From assembly GCA_015067975.1 (NCBI GenBank), contig SVLK01000006.1:1-64000 (forward strand): a stretch of 64,000 bases of DNA, in the 5' to 3' direction. Each line of letters opens with the position of its first letter. The first letter of the stretch is position 1. This document shows, in pieces, positions 26,603 to 34,604 of this stretch. The DNA is from Oscillospiraceae bacterium (GTDB taxonomy: Bacteria; Bacillota; Clostridia; Oscillospirales; Oscillospiraceae). The position numbers and the translations under genes are program-made. The notes beneath the pieces were generated by a model that was not told where the DNA came from, did no database searches, and saw only the letters and a list, made by a program, of their open reading frames with translations.

Positions 26603-27297
26603 AAAAACATAATGTTTGGATCGGAATGATGGACTTGCTCTTTCCGCACCGTTGTCCGTTTTGCGGCAAGGTCATCGGGAAAGAACTTCTTTGTAAAGCC
26701 TGCTACCGCAAACTGCCGGACACCGGCGGACGGGTGGTGACAGAGGGCGGCTACGGTAAGTGCGCTGCACCGCTGTACTATGAAGATATTGTGCGGCAGG
26801 CGATCCTGGACTTTAAATTCAACGGCAGGACCGGTGCTGCGGAGTGTTTTGGCGCGCTGCTGGCAGAATGCGCTGCCGAAGCATATGCCGGAGAATTTGA
26901 TACGGTGACATGGGTACCGGTAAGCCGTAAGCGGCTGCGGCGGCGCGGCTATGATCAAGCTTATCTGTTGGCTCGCAGTACCTGTGCACATTGGGAAACT
27001 GTACCGGTGGAAACACTGCGAAAAATGACGGATACACCTCCACAGTCCGGCATTGCGACACCGGAAGGGAGACGGGCCAATGTACTGGGCGTCTATGAAA
27101 CAATCGCAGAACACGTATATGGTCGGCGCATATTGCTGATCGACGACGTTTTGACGACCGGCGCGACACTCAGTGAGTGCGTGCGCGTACTGCGCGAGGC
27201 CGGCGCAACGGAGGTGCTCTGCCTGACACTGGCGCGCGCCAGAGGCAGTCGCATAGAGAAAACGGCAAAAGGGCATACTGGAAAAGTGCAGGAATAA
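26599..27297 (+). CDS. comF: ComF-family phosphoribosyltransferase-like protein
   Basis: A 232-residue ComF/GntX-type protein. The N-terminal zinc ribbon has CPFCGK and CKACYRKLP (four cysteines, about residues 19-39). The C-terminal PRTase domain has the PRPP-binding loop LLIDDVLTTGAT (about 177-188) and the RRGYDQAYLLAR segment. In competent bacteria ComF assists transport or processing of incoming single-stranded DNA. The four-base overlap with recD2, a helicase acting on recombination intermediates, fits a role in DNA uptake or repair, although no competence pilus genes are in view. Confidence 0.92.
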   Translation: MKKHNVWIGMMDLLFPHRCPFCGKVIGKELLCKACYRKLPDTGGRVVTEGGYGKCAAPLYYEDIVRQAILDFKFNGRTGAAECFGALLAECAAEAYAGEFDTVTWVPVSRKRLRRRGYDQAYLLARSTCAHWETVPVETLRKMTDTPPQSGIATPEGRRANVLGVYETIAEHVYGRRILLIDDVLTTGATLSECVRVLREAGATEVLCLTLARARGSRIEKTAKGHTGKVQE

Positions 27298-27351
27298 TAA
27301 AGCTGCGCTTTGACCGGATTATTAACAAACGGTAAAATGCGCTGAATCCTC

Positions 27352-27380
27352 TTGCAAAAAAGGAAAAACACCAGTATAAT
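27352..27380 (+). promoter_or_regulatory. Promoter of the mreB homologue
   Basis: TTGCAA (27352-27357) and a perfect TATAAT (27375-27380) are separated by 17 bases, about 75 bases upstream of the mreB-like start codon. Confidence 0.85.
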
Positions 27381-27453
27381 AAATTTTCAGAAATAAAACA
27401 GGCTTTTCCCAAGCTGTCAGTTATAAACCGAAAACGAAAATGAGGTGCAGAAT

Positions 27454-28485
27454 ATGTGTTCACTGGCAAAAGATATCGGTATCGATCTGGGTACCGCTTC
27501 TGTGTTGGTATATGTGAAGGATAAGGGCGTTGTGCTCAATGAACCCAGCGTGGTGGCGATCGATAAGAATGATGGCCGACTGCTGAAGGTGGGCGCGGAG
27601 GCGCAGGCAATGCTGGGCCGTACCCCCGGCAACATCGTGGCGATCCGCCCCCTGCGTGAAGGCGTGATTTCCGACTACGATATGACCGAGCGTATGCTCA
27701 AGGAGTTTATCCACAAGGTGGCAGGCGGATTCCGCTTCCTCAAGCCCCGTGTGATCATCTGCGTACCTTCCGGCATCACGGAAGTGGAAGAGCGTGCCGT
27801 CATCGACGCAGGTATTCAAGCCGGCGCACGCCGCGTATATCTGATTGAGGAACCCGTGGCAGCAGCGATCGGCGCAGGTATCGATATCGCAAAACCCGAT
27901 GGACACATGGTGGTAGATATCGGCGGCGGCACGGCAGACATCGCGGTGATCTCTCTGTCCGGTGTGGTGGAATCGGCATCCATTAAGGTAGCCGGCGACC
28001 AGTTTAACGAGTCCATCGTAAAGTATATGCGCCGTAAACATAATATTCTGATCGGCGAGCGCACCGCCGAACTGATGAAGATGCAGATCGGCTGCGTCTA
28101 TCCCAAGGAGACGGAAGCATCCATCGAGATCAAGGGCCGCTGCCTGATGACTGGTCTGCCCAAGAGCATTTTGGTGACTTCCACCGAGATGATGGAGGCC
28201 TTCGAAGAGCCGGTGGAGCGTATTTTGGAGGCCATTCACGGCGTGTTGGAGCGGACTCCCCCTGAACTGGTAGCCGATATTTCCAACAACGGTATCGTTA
28301 TGACCGGCGGCGGCAGTCTGGTAGACGGCTTCGACAAGCTGATCACCGCACGCACCGGTATCCACACCGTCGTGGCGGAAAACGCCATTTCCTGTGTGGC
28401 CGAGGGTACCGGCAAGAGTCTGGATTCCCTCAATGCGATGCAGGACGGCACGGTGAACCTGAGCCGCAGAAAGCAGATGGGCTAA
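27454..28485 (+). CDS. MreB/Mbl actin-like cell shape protein
   Basis: A 343-residue bacterial actin that forms membrane-associated filaments guiding lateral cell wall synthesis. The nucleotide-binding motifs of the actin fold are present: phosphate 1 IGIDLGTASVLVYV, phosphate 2 MVVDIGGGTADIAVISL and adenosine motif GIVMTGGGSLVDG. The start at 27454 has GAGGTG six bases upstream. No mreC or mreD follows; the gene is monocistronic with its own promoter and terminator, as is usual for Mbl or MreBH rather than for MreB proper. The N-terminal membrane-binding helix is short (MCSLAKD). Confidence 0.92.
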   Translation: MCSLAKDIGIDLGTASVLVYVKDKGVVLNEPSVVAIDKNDGRLLKVGAEAQAMLGRTPGNIVAIRPLREGVISDYDMTERMLKEFIHKVAGGFRFLKPRVIICVPSGITEVEERAVIDAGIQAGARRVYLIEEPVAAAIGAGIDIAKPDGHMVVDIGGGTADIAVISLSGVVESASIKVAGDQFNESIVKYMRRKHNILIGERTAELMKMQIGCVYPKETEASIEIKGRCLMTGLPKSILVTSTEMMEAFEEPVERILEAIHGVLERTPPELVADISNNGIVMTGGGSLVDGFDKLITARTGIHTVVAENAISCVAEGTGKSLDSLNAMQDGTVNLSRRKQMG

Positions 28486-28490
28486 TCGGA

Positions 28491-28537
28491 AAAATGCAAA
28501 CGGTGCGCTGTGAAACTCCGGTTTCACAGCGCATTTT
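28491..28537 (+). terminator. Terminator after the mreB homologue
   Basis: A perfect 13-base stem (28504-28516 with 28521-28533, TGCGCTGTGAAAC) is followed by TTTTAT, six bases after the stop codon begins its 3' flank. Confidence 0.85.
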
Positions 28538-28580
28538 ATGTACATAGTACAGTTTTAAACAAGAAGAGGAGTTTTCCCTT

Positions 28581-29771
28581 ATGAGATTTTCATCCAAAGT
28601 TGAGAAATGCGGACTGTCCCCGATGCGCAAATTCCACCCCTTTGCGGTGGCGGCGCGGGAGAAGGGACGCAGCATTTATCATCTGAATATCGGCCAGCCC
28701 GACATTGAGACCCCCAAGGCCTATTTCGATGCAGTGCGCAGCTTTGATCAGAGTGTGCTGGAATATGCACCTTCCGGCGGCGTGCCGGAACTGGTGGCAG
28801 CGGTGCAGAAGTATTACGCTGCGCTGGACATGCACTATACGGCAGAAGAGGTGCTGATCACCACCGGCGGCAGTGAGGCACTGCAGATCGCTCTCAACTG
28901 CATGATTGATGACGGCGATGAGATCGTGATCCCTGAGCCGTTTTATCCCAACTACAGCACCATGGTCTATACTTGCGGCGGCACGATCCGTCCCGTTGCC
29001 ACCTGCCCGGAAGAGGGGTATCATTTTGCCACCCGGGAGAAGATGGAGCGCGCCATCAACGAAAAGACCCGCGCTATTCTGGTGACCAATCCCGGCAATC
29101 CCACCGGCACGGTGCTGACGGCGGAGGAGATGCAGATGCTGGCGCAGCTGGCGGTGGAGCATGATCTGTTCCTCATTGCCGACGAGGCATACCGTGAGTT
29201 TGTCTATGCAGGCGAGGTGCTGCAGTCTTTTGGTTCTATTGAGGAGGCAAGAGAGCATGTGATCGTGATCGACACGGTGTCCAAGCGGTTTTCCGCCTGT
29301 GGTGCTCGCGTGGGCTGCCTGCTGAGCCATAACAAAGAATTTCTCGATCATGCCATGAAATACTGCCAGTGCCGCCTGGCAGTGGCAACGCTGGATCAGG
29401 TGGCGGCAGCGGCACTTTACAGCGTAGATGAGAGCTATTTTGCCGCTGTACGCGAGGAGTACAAGCGCCGCCGCGATACGGTGGTGGAAGGATTGAAGAA
29501 GATTCCCGGCGTGATCTGCGAGTGCCCCAAGGGCGCGTTCTATCTGATGGCAGCGCTGCCGGTGGATGATGCCGACAAGTTCCAGCAGTGGCTGCTGGAA
29601 GAGTTCGAGGATAAGGGGGAGACGGTGATGTTTGCACCCGGCGAACCTTTCTACGGTACTCCCGGCAAGGGTAAAAACGAGATCCGAATTGCCTATGTGC
29701 TGCAGCAGGAGAAGCTGGCGCGGGCCATGGAACTGCTGGCTTTGGGCATTGAGGCCTACAATAAGCGGTAA
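28581..29771 (+). CDS. Class I/II PLP-dependent aminotransferase
   Basis: A 396-residue fold-type I aminotransferase of the aspartate aminotransferase family. The PLP-binding pattern is clear: TTGGSEALQ binds the phosphate, NPGNPTG (about 177-183) holds the substrate-side loop, ADEAYREF carries the Asp that binds the pyridine N, and the Schiff-base Lys is in DTVSKRFSACGARVG (about residue 236). The C-terminal Arg for the substrate carboxylate is likely in NEIRIAYV. The amino donor (Asp, Ala or other) is not predictable. An AAGAGGAG ribosome binding site precedes it, and it stands alone between two terminators. Confidence 0.92.
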   Translation: MRFSSKVEKCGLSPMRKFHPFAVAAREKGRSIYHLNIGQPDIETPKAYFDAVRSFDQSVLEYAPSGGVPELVAAVQKYYAALDMHYTAEEVLITTGGSEALQIALNCMIDDGDEIVIPEPFYPNYSTMVYTCGGTIRPVATCPEEGYHFATREKMERAINEKTRAILVTNPGNPTGTVLTAEEMQMLAQLAVEHDLFLIADEAYREFVYAGEVLQSFGSIEEAREHVIVIDTVSKRFSACGARVGCLLSHNKEFLDHAMKYCQCRLAVATLDQVAAAALYSVDESYFAAVREEYKRRRDTVVEGLKKIPGVICECPKGAFYLMAALPVDDADKFQQWLLEEFEDKGETVMFAPGEPFYGTPGKGKNEIRIAYVLQQEKLARAMELLALGIEAYNKR

Positions 29772-29775
29772 AAAG

Positions 29776-29805
29776 AAAGCGCACCGTTACGGCGGTGCGC
29801 TTTTT
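29776..29805. terminator. Bidirectional terminator
   Basis: AAAGCGCACCG pairs with CGGTGCGCTTT and is followed by a T run on the plus strand and preceded by an A run. It separates the aminotransferase gene from the minus-strand enolase-superfamily gene, whose stop is ten bases away. Confidence 0.9.
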
Positions 29806-29815
29806 GTGCTTCTTA

Positions 29816-30973
29816 TCAGATATTCTGCAGATCCTTCCACTTCTTAGGCGGGCGGGGTTCATAGGGCAGGGATGCCAGATACGCTTCGTTCATTTCAATG
29901 CCGAGACCTGCGCCTTCCGGCAGGGTCAGGAAGCCGTCTACGACCTTGAGCTGATTGCGGCACATCCGATCGCCGATTTCCACATGCCAGGGGAAGGTTT
30001 CAATAGCGGAGAGGTTGGGCATTACACAGGCGGCATGCACTGTGGCATTCAGCGCTACGGTGGAACTGTTGCAGTTATGGGGGCCGACCTTGATGTAATT
30101 GGCCTCGGCGATGGCAGCAATATCCACCATCTCGCCAATACCGCCCACCACACTGACGTCCGGATTGATATAATCCACGCAGTTGCGCTTACATACTTCG
30201 TTGAACCAACGCTTGCCGAACATTGCCTCGCCTGCCACCAGGGGAAGGGTGGTGCCGGCTTTCAATTGCGCCAGTACATCCAGATTATCCGGACCGATAG
30301 GCTCTTCGTACCACGTAATACCGTACTTTTCGATGCGGCGGGCAACATCCAGCGCCTGCCGGGCATCGGGAATACGCCAGACATCGATCATGATTTCGTA
30401 GTCATTGCCCAGCCCTTCTCGGAACTTGGCGATACGCTCTACAATCTGATCCTCGTTTTCATCGTTGGCGAAGGGGTAGAGCTTGAAGGCGCGATAGCCG
30501 TTGGCGCGGGCCAGTTCCAGCGCCATCTCCACCTCCTGCTGCGGTGTTTTCACACCGTCAGGGCCGATATTGGCATAGGCCTTCAGCTTTTTATGTACCG
30601 GTCCGCCCAACAGGGTGTACACCGGCACGTCCAGCTTTTTGCCCAGAATATCCCACATGGCAATCTCAATGCCGCTGGCGGCGCAGTACAGGTCGATGCC
30701 GGCCCGGCGTTCACCAAACAGGTTATACACCCAGTTGCGGAAATTTTTGACCCGCGTAGGATCTGCACCGATCAGGTAGCTTTTCATTTCCTCCACATGC
30801 ATGGCGGTGCCGCGTTCCCGGTCTGCCAGCGTATAACATTCGCCCCAACCGTCGATTCCTTCATCGGTTTCGATTTTTACCAAAAGAAACTGCTTTGTGC
30901 CGCTCCAATGATAGGTGACTTCGCTGGCTTGAATGGTGGGCACGATGTAAGTTTTAATATCGCGAATCTTCAT
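29816..30973 (-). CDS. Mandelate racemase/muconate lactonizing (enolase superfamily) enzyme
   Basis: A 385-residue enolase-superfamily enzyme, probably an acid-sugar or hydroxy-acid dehydratase or epimerase. The three Mg2+ ligands are D197 (MIDVW), E223 (YEEP) and E249 (AGEA). The mandelate-racemase His-Asp dyad is present as D272 and H299 (VGPHN), with the same 27-residue spacing as in mandelate racemase. The opposite-face base motif KxK is changed to K164-L-Y166, so the second Lys is missing. It is divergent from the sigma-54 activator gene and shares its intergenic region, which holds a symmetrical operator-like palindrome. The substrate is unknown. Confidence 0.88.
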   Translation of the reverse strand: MKIRDIKTYIVPTIQASEVTYHWSGTKQFLLVKIETDEGIDGWGECYTLADRERGTAMHVEEMKSYLIGADPTRVKNFRNWVYNLFGERRAGIDLYCAASGIEIAMWDILGKKLDVPVYTLLGGPVHKKLKAYANIGPDGVKTPQQEVEMALELARANGYRAFKLYPFANDENEDQIVERIAKFREGLGNDYEIMIDVWRIPDARQALDVARRIEKYGITWYEEPIGPDNLDVLAQLKAGTTLPLVAGEAMFGKRWFNEVCKRNCVDYINPDVSVVGGIGEMVDIAAIAEANYIKVGPHNCNSSTVALNATVHAACVMPNLSAIETFPWHVEIGDRMCRNQLKVVDGFLTLPEGAGLGIEMNEAYLASLPYEPRPPKKWKDLQNI

Positions 30974-31014
30974 ATGGCGCCTCCTGTTTTTGCCGATACG
31001 GCGTTCTTAAAAAC

Positions 31015-31043
31015 ATTATGATATGACAAATCCTCAATTACAA
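31015..31043 (-). promoter_or_regulatory. Promoter of the enolase-superfamily gene
   Basis: On the minus strand TTGTAA (31038-31043) and CATAAT (31015-31020) are spaced by 17 bases, with a start near 31008 and a 35-base leader. I find no -24/-12 sigma-54 element on this strand. Confidence 0.6.
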
Positions 31044-31047
31044 CACC

Positions 31048-31083
31048 TGTCGTAAACTCGTCGAAAACGACGCAAAACCGACA
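31048..31083. promoter_or_regulatory. Two-tiered palindrome, candidate activator/operator site
   Basis: The 36 bases read TGTCG-N6-CGTCG-AAAA-CGACG-N6-CGACA and are symmetric in both inner and outer arms. They lie directly upstream of the -35 of the enolase-superfamily promoter, between the divergent genes. The TGTCG core recurs at 32639-32663 downstream of the regulator gene. Binding by the adjacent sigma-54 activator is inferred. Confidence 0.6.
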
Positions 31084-31173
31084 CTATTGTGCGTTGATTT
31101 GGCATATAATCGGCTGATTGGGTTGCTATTTGGAAGAATTTGTTCCGGAATAATCCGATGCGCCACAAAAAGA

Positions 31174-31202
31174 TTGACAATTTCCGAAACGGTGGCTACA
31201 AT
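31174..31202 (+). promoter_or_regulatory. Sigma-A promoter of the sigma-54 activator gene
   Basis: A consensus TTGACA (31174-31179) and TACAAT (31197-31202) are spaced by 17 bases, about 50 bases before the start codon. The activator is thus made by housekeeping polymerase. Confidence 0.8.
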
Positions 31203-31254
31203 GACCCCAAAAGCAGGCGGATATTGGAATGATGCAAAAAGGGAGGAGCGCAAG

Positions 31255-32637
31255 ATGATGAAGAGCAGCGAAGCGTTAAAGTGGCTGAACGAAAACTTCA
31301 ACTATGTGGACTCGGTGACCATCATTGACGCTAACGGCACCATCATCGCCAAACAGCGGTTTAATCCGCGGTATACGGACGAGGAAAATGAAACCGATAA
31401 CCGTTGGGCGCTGGGAAAGAACCTGTTAGAGGTTTTTCCCAGCCAGGATCCGCAGACCAGCGAACTTCTGACTGCGCTCAAGCGTGATGGTGTGATTCAT
31501 CGAAAGCAGGATGTGGCCTACAACCATCAGGGCAAGAAGACGGTGACCAACCACCTGACATTCCCCATTGTCTGCCGCGGACGTTTTGTGGGCTCTGTGC
31601 AGGTTTCCCGTGATGTGACCAACATGGACACCAGCCGTGTCCGGAGTTCGGATGAAATGCATCCGGGTGGCAATGCGAAATTTACATTGGATGACATTGT
31701 GGGCAAATCGCCTGAGATGCGGCACATCAAGTCCGTGATCACCCGAATTGCTGACAGTGAGTCCTCGGTGTTGGTTTGCGGAGATACCGGCACCGGTAAA
31801 GAGCTGGTGGTTTCTGCCATCCACAATGCCAGCTATCGCAAAAATAAAAACTTTATTCCCATCAACTGTGCCGCACTGCCCGAGAGCATTCTGGAGGGAT
31901 TGCTGTTTGGCTCCCGTAAGGGTGCGTTTACCGGTGCGGAGAATATGAAGGGATTGTTTGAAGAATGCGACGGCGGTACGATCTATCTGGACGAGATCAA
32001 CTCCATGCCGCTGAATTTGCAGGCAAAGTTGCTGCGCGTGCTGCAGGATAAGGCGGTGTTGCCGTTGGGCGAGACTAAGCCGCGACCGGTCGATGTGCGG
32101 ATCATTGCTTCGGTCAACAAGCCGGTGAAGGTGCTGATGCAGAACAACGAAATGCGCGAGGATCTGCTCTACCGTCTTAATGCCATTAACATCCAGCTGC
32201 CGTCGTTGCGCAGCCGACAAGGAGATATCCGGCTGCTGGCAGAGCATTTTGTCAACAAGTACAGCCGCCTGCTGGGCAAGCACACAGACGGCATCAGCAG
32301 CGAAGCACTGGTTCTGCTGCAGGCATACCATTGGCCGGGAAATGTGCGGGAACTGGAGCACACCATTGAATCGGCCATTAATCTGACAGAAGACTTCCGC
32401 CCCTTGCAGGTGGATGATTTGCCATCGTATCTGATCATCCGGGAAGCGGAGCATCCGGATTCCGTTTACGGGGAACTGGAGCCGATTTCTCTGCTGGATG
32501 CGGTTTCGGCCTATGAAAAGCGGCTGATCAGCGACATGCTGGTGCGCACCGGCGGTAATGTGGCCAAAGCGGCCAGACTGCTGGGCGTGCCGCGTACCAC
32601 GCTGTACTCTAAAATGGATGCGCTGGGGCTGCGATAG
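31255..32637 (+). CDS. Sigma-54-dependent transcriptional activator with PAS-like sensor
   Basis: A 460-residue bacterial enhancer-binding protein. The N-terminal 125 residues form a PAS-like sensor (VTIIDANGTIIAKQRF at the start, FPIVCRGRFVGSVQVSRDVT at the end). The AAA+ core has Walker A GDTGTGKE (176-183), the sigma-54-contacting loop GAFTGA (223-228) and Walker B GTIYLDE (241-247). The Fis-type HTH (NVAKAARLLGVPRTTLYSKM) ends the protein. The domain plan matches RocR/BkdR-type activators that sense a small metabolite. The start at 31255 has GGGAGGAG upstream. It is divergent from the enolase-superfamily gene and precedes a sigma-54 promoter by about 245 bases, so it most likely activates the nhaC-lyase operon. 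Confidence 0.94.
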   Translation: MMKSSEALKWLNENFNYVDSVTIIDANGTIIAKQRFNPRYTDEENETDNRWALGKNLLEVFPSQDPQTSELLTALKRDGVIHRKQDVAYNHQGKKTVTNHLTFPIVCRGRFVGSVQVSRDVTNMDTSRVRSSDEMHPGGNAKFTLDDIVGKSPEMRHIKSVITRIADSESSVLVCGDTGTGKELVVSAIHNASYRKNKNFIPINCAALPESILEGLLFGSRKGAFTGAENMKGLFEECDGGTIYLDEINSMPLNLQAKLLRVLQDKAVLPLGETKPRPVDVRIIASVNKPVKVLMQNNEMREDLLYRLNAINIQLPSLRSRQGDIRLLAEHFVNKYSRLLGKHTDGISSEALVLLQAYHWPGNVRELEHTIESAINLTEDFRPLQVDDLPSYLIIREAEHPDSVYGELEPISLLDAVSAYEKRLISDMLVRTGGNVAKAARLLGVPRTTLYSKMDALGLR

Positions 32638-32638
32638 G

Positions 32639-32666
32639 TGTCGAAATAAAGACGCATATGTCGAAA
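32639..32666 (+). promoter_or_regulatory. Tandem TGTCGAAA repeats, candidate upstream activator sites
   Basis: TGTCGAAA occurs at 32639-32646 and again at 32659-32666, exactly 20 bases (two helical turns) apart. They lie about 220-245 bases upstream of the sigma-54 promoter, a usual enhancer distance. The core is shared with the palindrome at 31048-31083. Confidence 0.55.
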
Positions 32667-32735
32667 AAGCAACATTTAAGAAGAAAAGTTTCGCTGCAGG
32701 AGCAAAAAATGAGCCTCAGCGAGAACAGCAATCAA

Positions 32736-32777
32736 CAGAGGGGTGTCGGTCATACGACGCCTCTCTGACTTTTTTTG
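32736..32777 (+). terminator. Terminator after the sigma-54 activator gene
   Basis: A stem built on AGAGGGGTGTCG and CGACGCCTCTCT is followed by GACTTTTTTT. It ends the activator transcript before the sigma-54 promoter, so the operon depends on that promoter. Confidence 0.8.
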
Positions 32778-32881
32778 GAAAAAATTGTGAAATTTCCGGA
32801 GAAGAGCTTTTGAATGTGGCCAAAATTTGTGCGAAATGGTTAAAATACACCAAAAAAGTTTGTGGAAAGAGACATGCGGAT

Positions 32882-32898
32882 TTGGCACGGAAATTGCT
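32882..32898 (+). promoter_or_regulatory. Sigma-54 (-24/-12) promoter
   Basis: TTGGCACGGAAATTGCT matches the sigma-54 consensus TTGGCACG-N4-TTGCW at every defined position, with TGGCAC at 32883-32888, five spacer bases and TTGCT at 32894-32898. The start would be near 32910, giving a leader of about 100 bases to nhaC. The 372-base gap between activator and nhaC holds only the repeats, the terminator, this promoter and the leader. Confidence 0.92.
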
Positions 32899-33008
32899 AT
32901 TAAAGAGGGCGAGTCCTTTTATAGGCGAACCGCGGCTGCGGGGAAAGGCAGCTGCACCCTCCGGTTAGCCGAAGGAGGACATCAAAATAAGAAAAAAAGG
33001 AGAAAATC

Positions 33009-34517
33009 ATGGATAACTTTGGTTTACTGTCCCTGATCCCGCCCATCCTGGCGGTCGTTCTGGCATTTGCCACCAAGAACGTCGTTCTGTCCCTTTTTAT
33101 CGCCCTGTTCAGCGGTACTTTAATCGTTGCCATGGGCAATCCCTGGACTGCACTGCAGATCACTTTCAGCGACTATCTGTTCGTTGATATGACCAGCGGC
33201 AGCAATGCCCAGACCATCGTGCTGATGGCCGTCATCGGCGGTTTCGTGGCTCTGGTGGAAAAGTCCGGCGGCGCCCGCGCCTTTGCACAGGCCATCTCTA
33301 ACAAGCTGACCAAACCTGTCAGCGCACAGATCGCCTGCTGGCTGGGCGGCCTGGCCATCTACTTCTCCGACTCCGGCAACAGCCTGATCCTGGGCCCCAT
33401 CTTCCGCCCTGTGTTCGATAAGCTGAGAGTCTCCCGCGCCAAGCTGTCCTACATTTTGGACTCCACTTCCTCTCCCGTCTGCATCCTGATCCCCATCACC
33501 GGCTGGGGCGTGTATATCATGAATATCATCGCCACTGAGTTCGGCAACCTGGGCATCGAGGCTACCGACGCTGCTACCTTCCTGCAGTGCATTCCCTATC
33601 AGTTCTACGCCATCCTGGCTCTGGTGCTGATCCCTGTGCTGGCTTTGAGCAAGATGGACTTCGGCCCCATGGCCAAGGCTGAAATGCGCGCCAGACTGGA
33701 AGGCCCCTCCGCTTCCGAACTGGCCAATGACGGCGAGATCCTGGTCAGCGAAGAGAAGAAGGTCTCCATGTGGAACATGCTGCTGCCCCTGATCGTTCTG
33801 TTCGTCGTGATCTTCGCCATGTTCATCGGCTGGGGCTTCCCCACCCAGAACATCGCCGGCTCCAAGATCCGTATCGCCCTGACCTCCGGCTATCTGCTGG
33901 CTGCCATCACCTGCGGTGCAATGATCGTCAAGCAGAAGCTGATGACCTTTGACGAGGCCTTCAACGTCTTCATCGGCGGCATCCAGAAGATGGCTTCCAT
34001 CCTGGTAGTGATCGTTGTCGCTTGGGGCGTGGGCAGCGTTTGCGGCACCCTGGGCACCTCCAACTTCATCGTCGGTGCAGTGGACGGCGTGCTGAGCCCC
34101 GCTCTGATGCCCGCTCTGATCTGCCTGATCGGTACGATTATCAGCTTCGCTATCGGTAGCTCCTGGGGCACCATGGCCATCCTGCTGCCCATCGGTATCG
34201 CTATGGCTCACAGCTTCGAGCTGTCCCAGCCTCTGATGATCGCTGCTGTGCTGAGCGGCGCCCTGTTCGGTGACCACTGCTCCCCCATCTCCGACACCAC
34301 CATCATGTCCTCCATGGCTGCCGGTGCCAACCACATCGACCACGTGAAGACCCAGCTGCCTTATGCCGCTGTGGCTGCAGTTGCTTCTTTCCTGGGCTAC
34401 CTGATCGTTGGCTTTACCGGCATGAACGCCTTTGTGGGCGTGGCCGTGGCCATCGTGATCATGCTGGCTATCTACTTTGTGGCTTGCAAGCTCTTTGGCG
34501 CTAAGAAGGCTGCCTGA
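33009..34517 (+). CDS. NhaC-family Na+/H+ antiporter or substrate antiporter
   Basis: A 502-residue polytopic protein of the NhaC family (about 12 helices). Family features include IYFSDSGNSLILGPIFRPV, the ILDSTSSPVCILIPITGWG segment and the GDHCSPISDTTIMSSMAAG motif near residue 420. NhaC relatives exchange Na+ for H+ or for organic anions such as malate/lactate. As the first gene of a sigma-54 catabolic operon it may import the operon substrate. The codon use is strongly C/G-ending and markedly more biased than in the neighbouring lyase gene, suggesting high expression. An AAGGAG ribosome binding site precedes the ATG. Confidence 0.9.
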   Translation: MDNFGLLSLIPPILAVVLAFATKNVVLSLFIALFSGTLIVAMGNPWTALQITFSDYLFVDMTSGSNAQTIVLMAVIGGFVALVEKSGGARAFAQAISNKLTKPVSAQIACWLGGLAIYFSDSGNSLILGPIFRPVFDKLRVSRAKLSYILDSTSSPVCILIPITGWGVYIMNIIATEFGNLGIEATDAATFLQCIPYQFYAILALVLIPVLALSKMDFGPMAKAEMRARLEGPSASELANDGEILVSEEKKVSMWNMLLPLIVLFVVIFAMFIGWGFPTQNIAGSKIRIALTSGYLLAAITCGAMIVKQKLMTFDEAFNVFIGGIQKMASILVVIVVAWGVGSVCGTLGTSNFIVGAVDGVLSPALMPALICLIGTIISFAIGSSWGTMAILLPIGIAMAHSFELSQPLMIAAVLSGALFGDHCSPISDTTIMSSMAAGANHIDHVKTQLPYAAVAAVASFLGYLIVGFTGMNAFVGVAVAIVIMLAIYFVACKLFGAKKAA

Positions 34518-34604
34518 TTTACGGCTATCGGCTGCCGCGTCAGAATGACATGCGAAACTCTCCTTCTGATGCGGCAGCTACTCTTTTCACTGCAAGGAGT
34601 GCCT

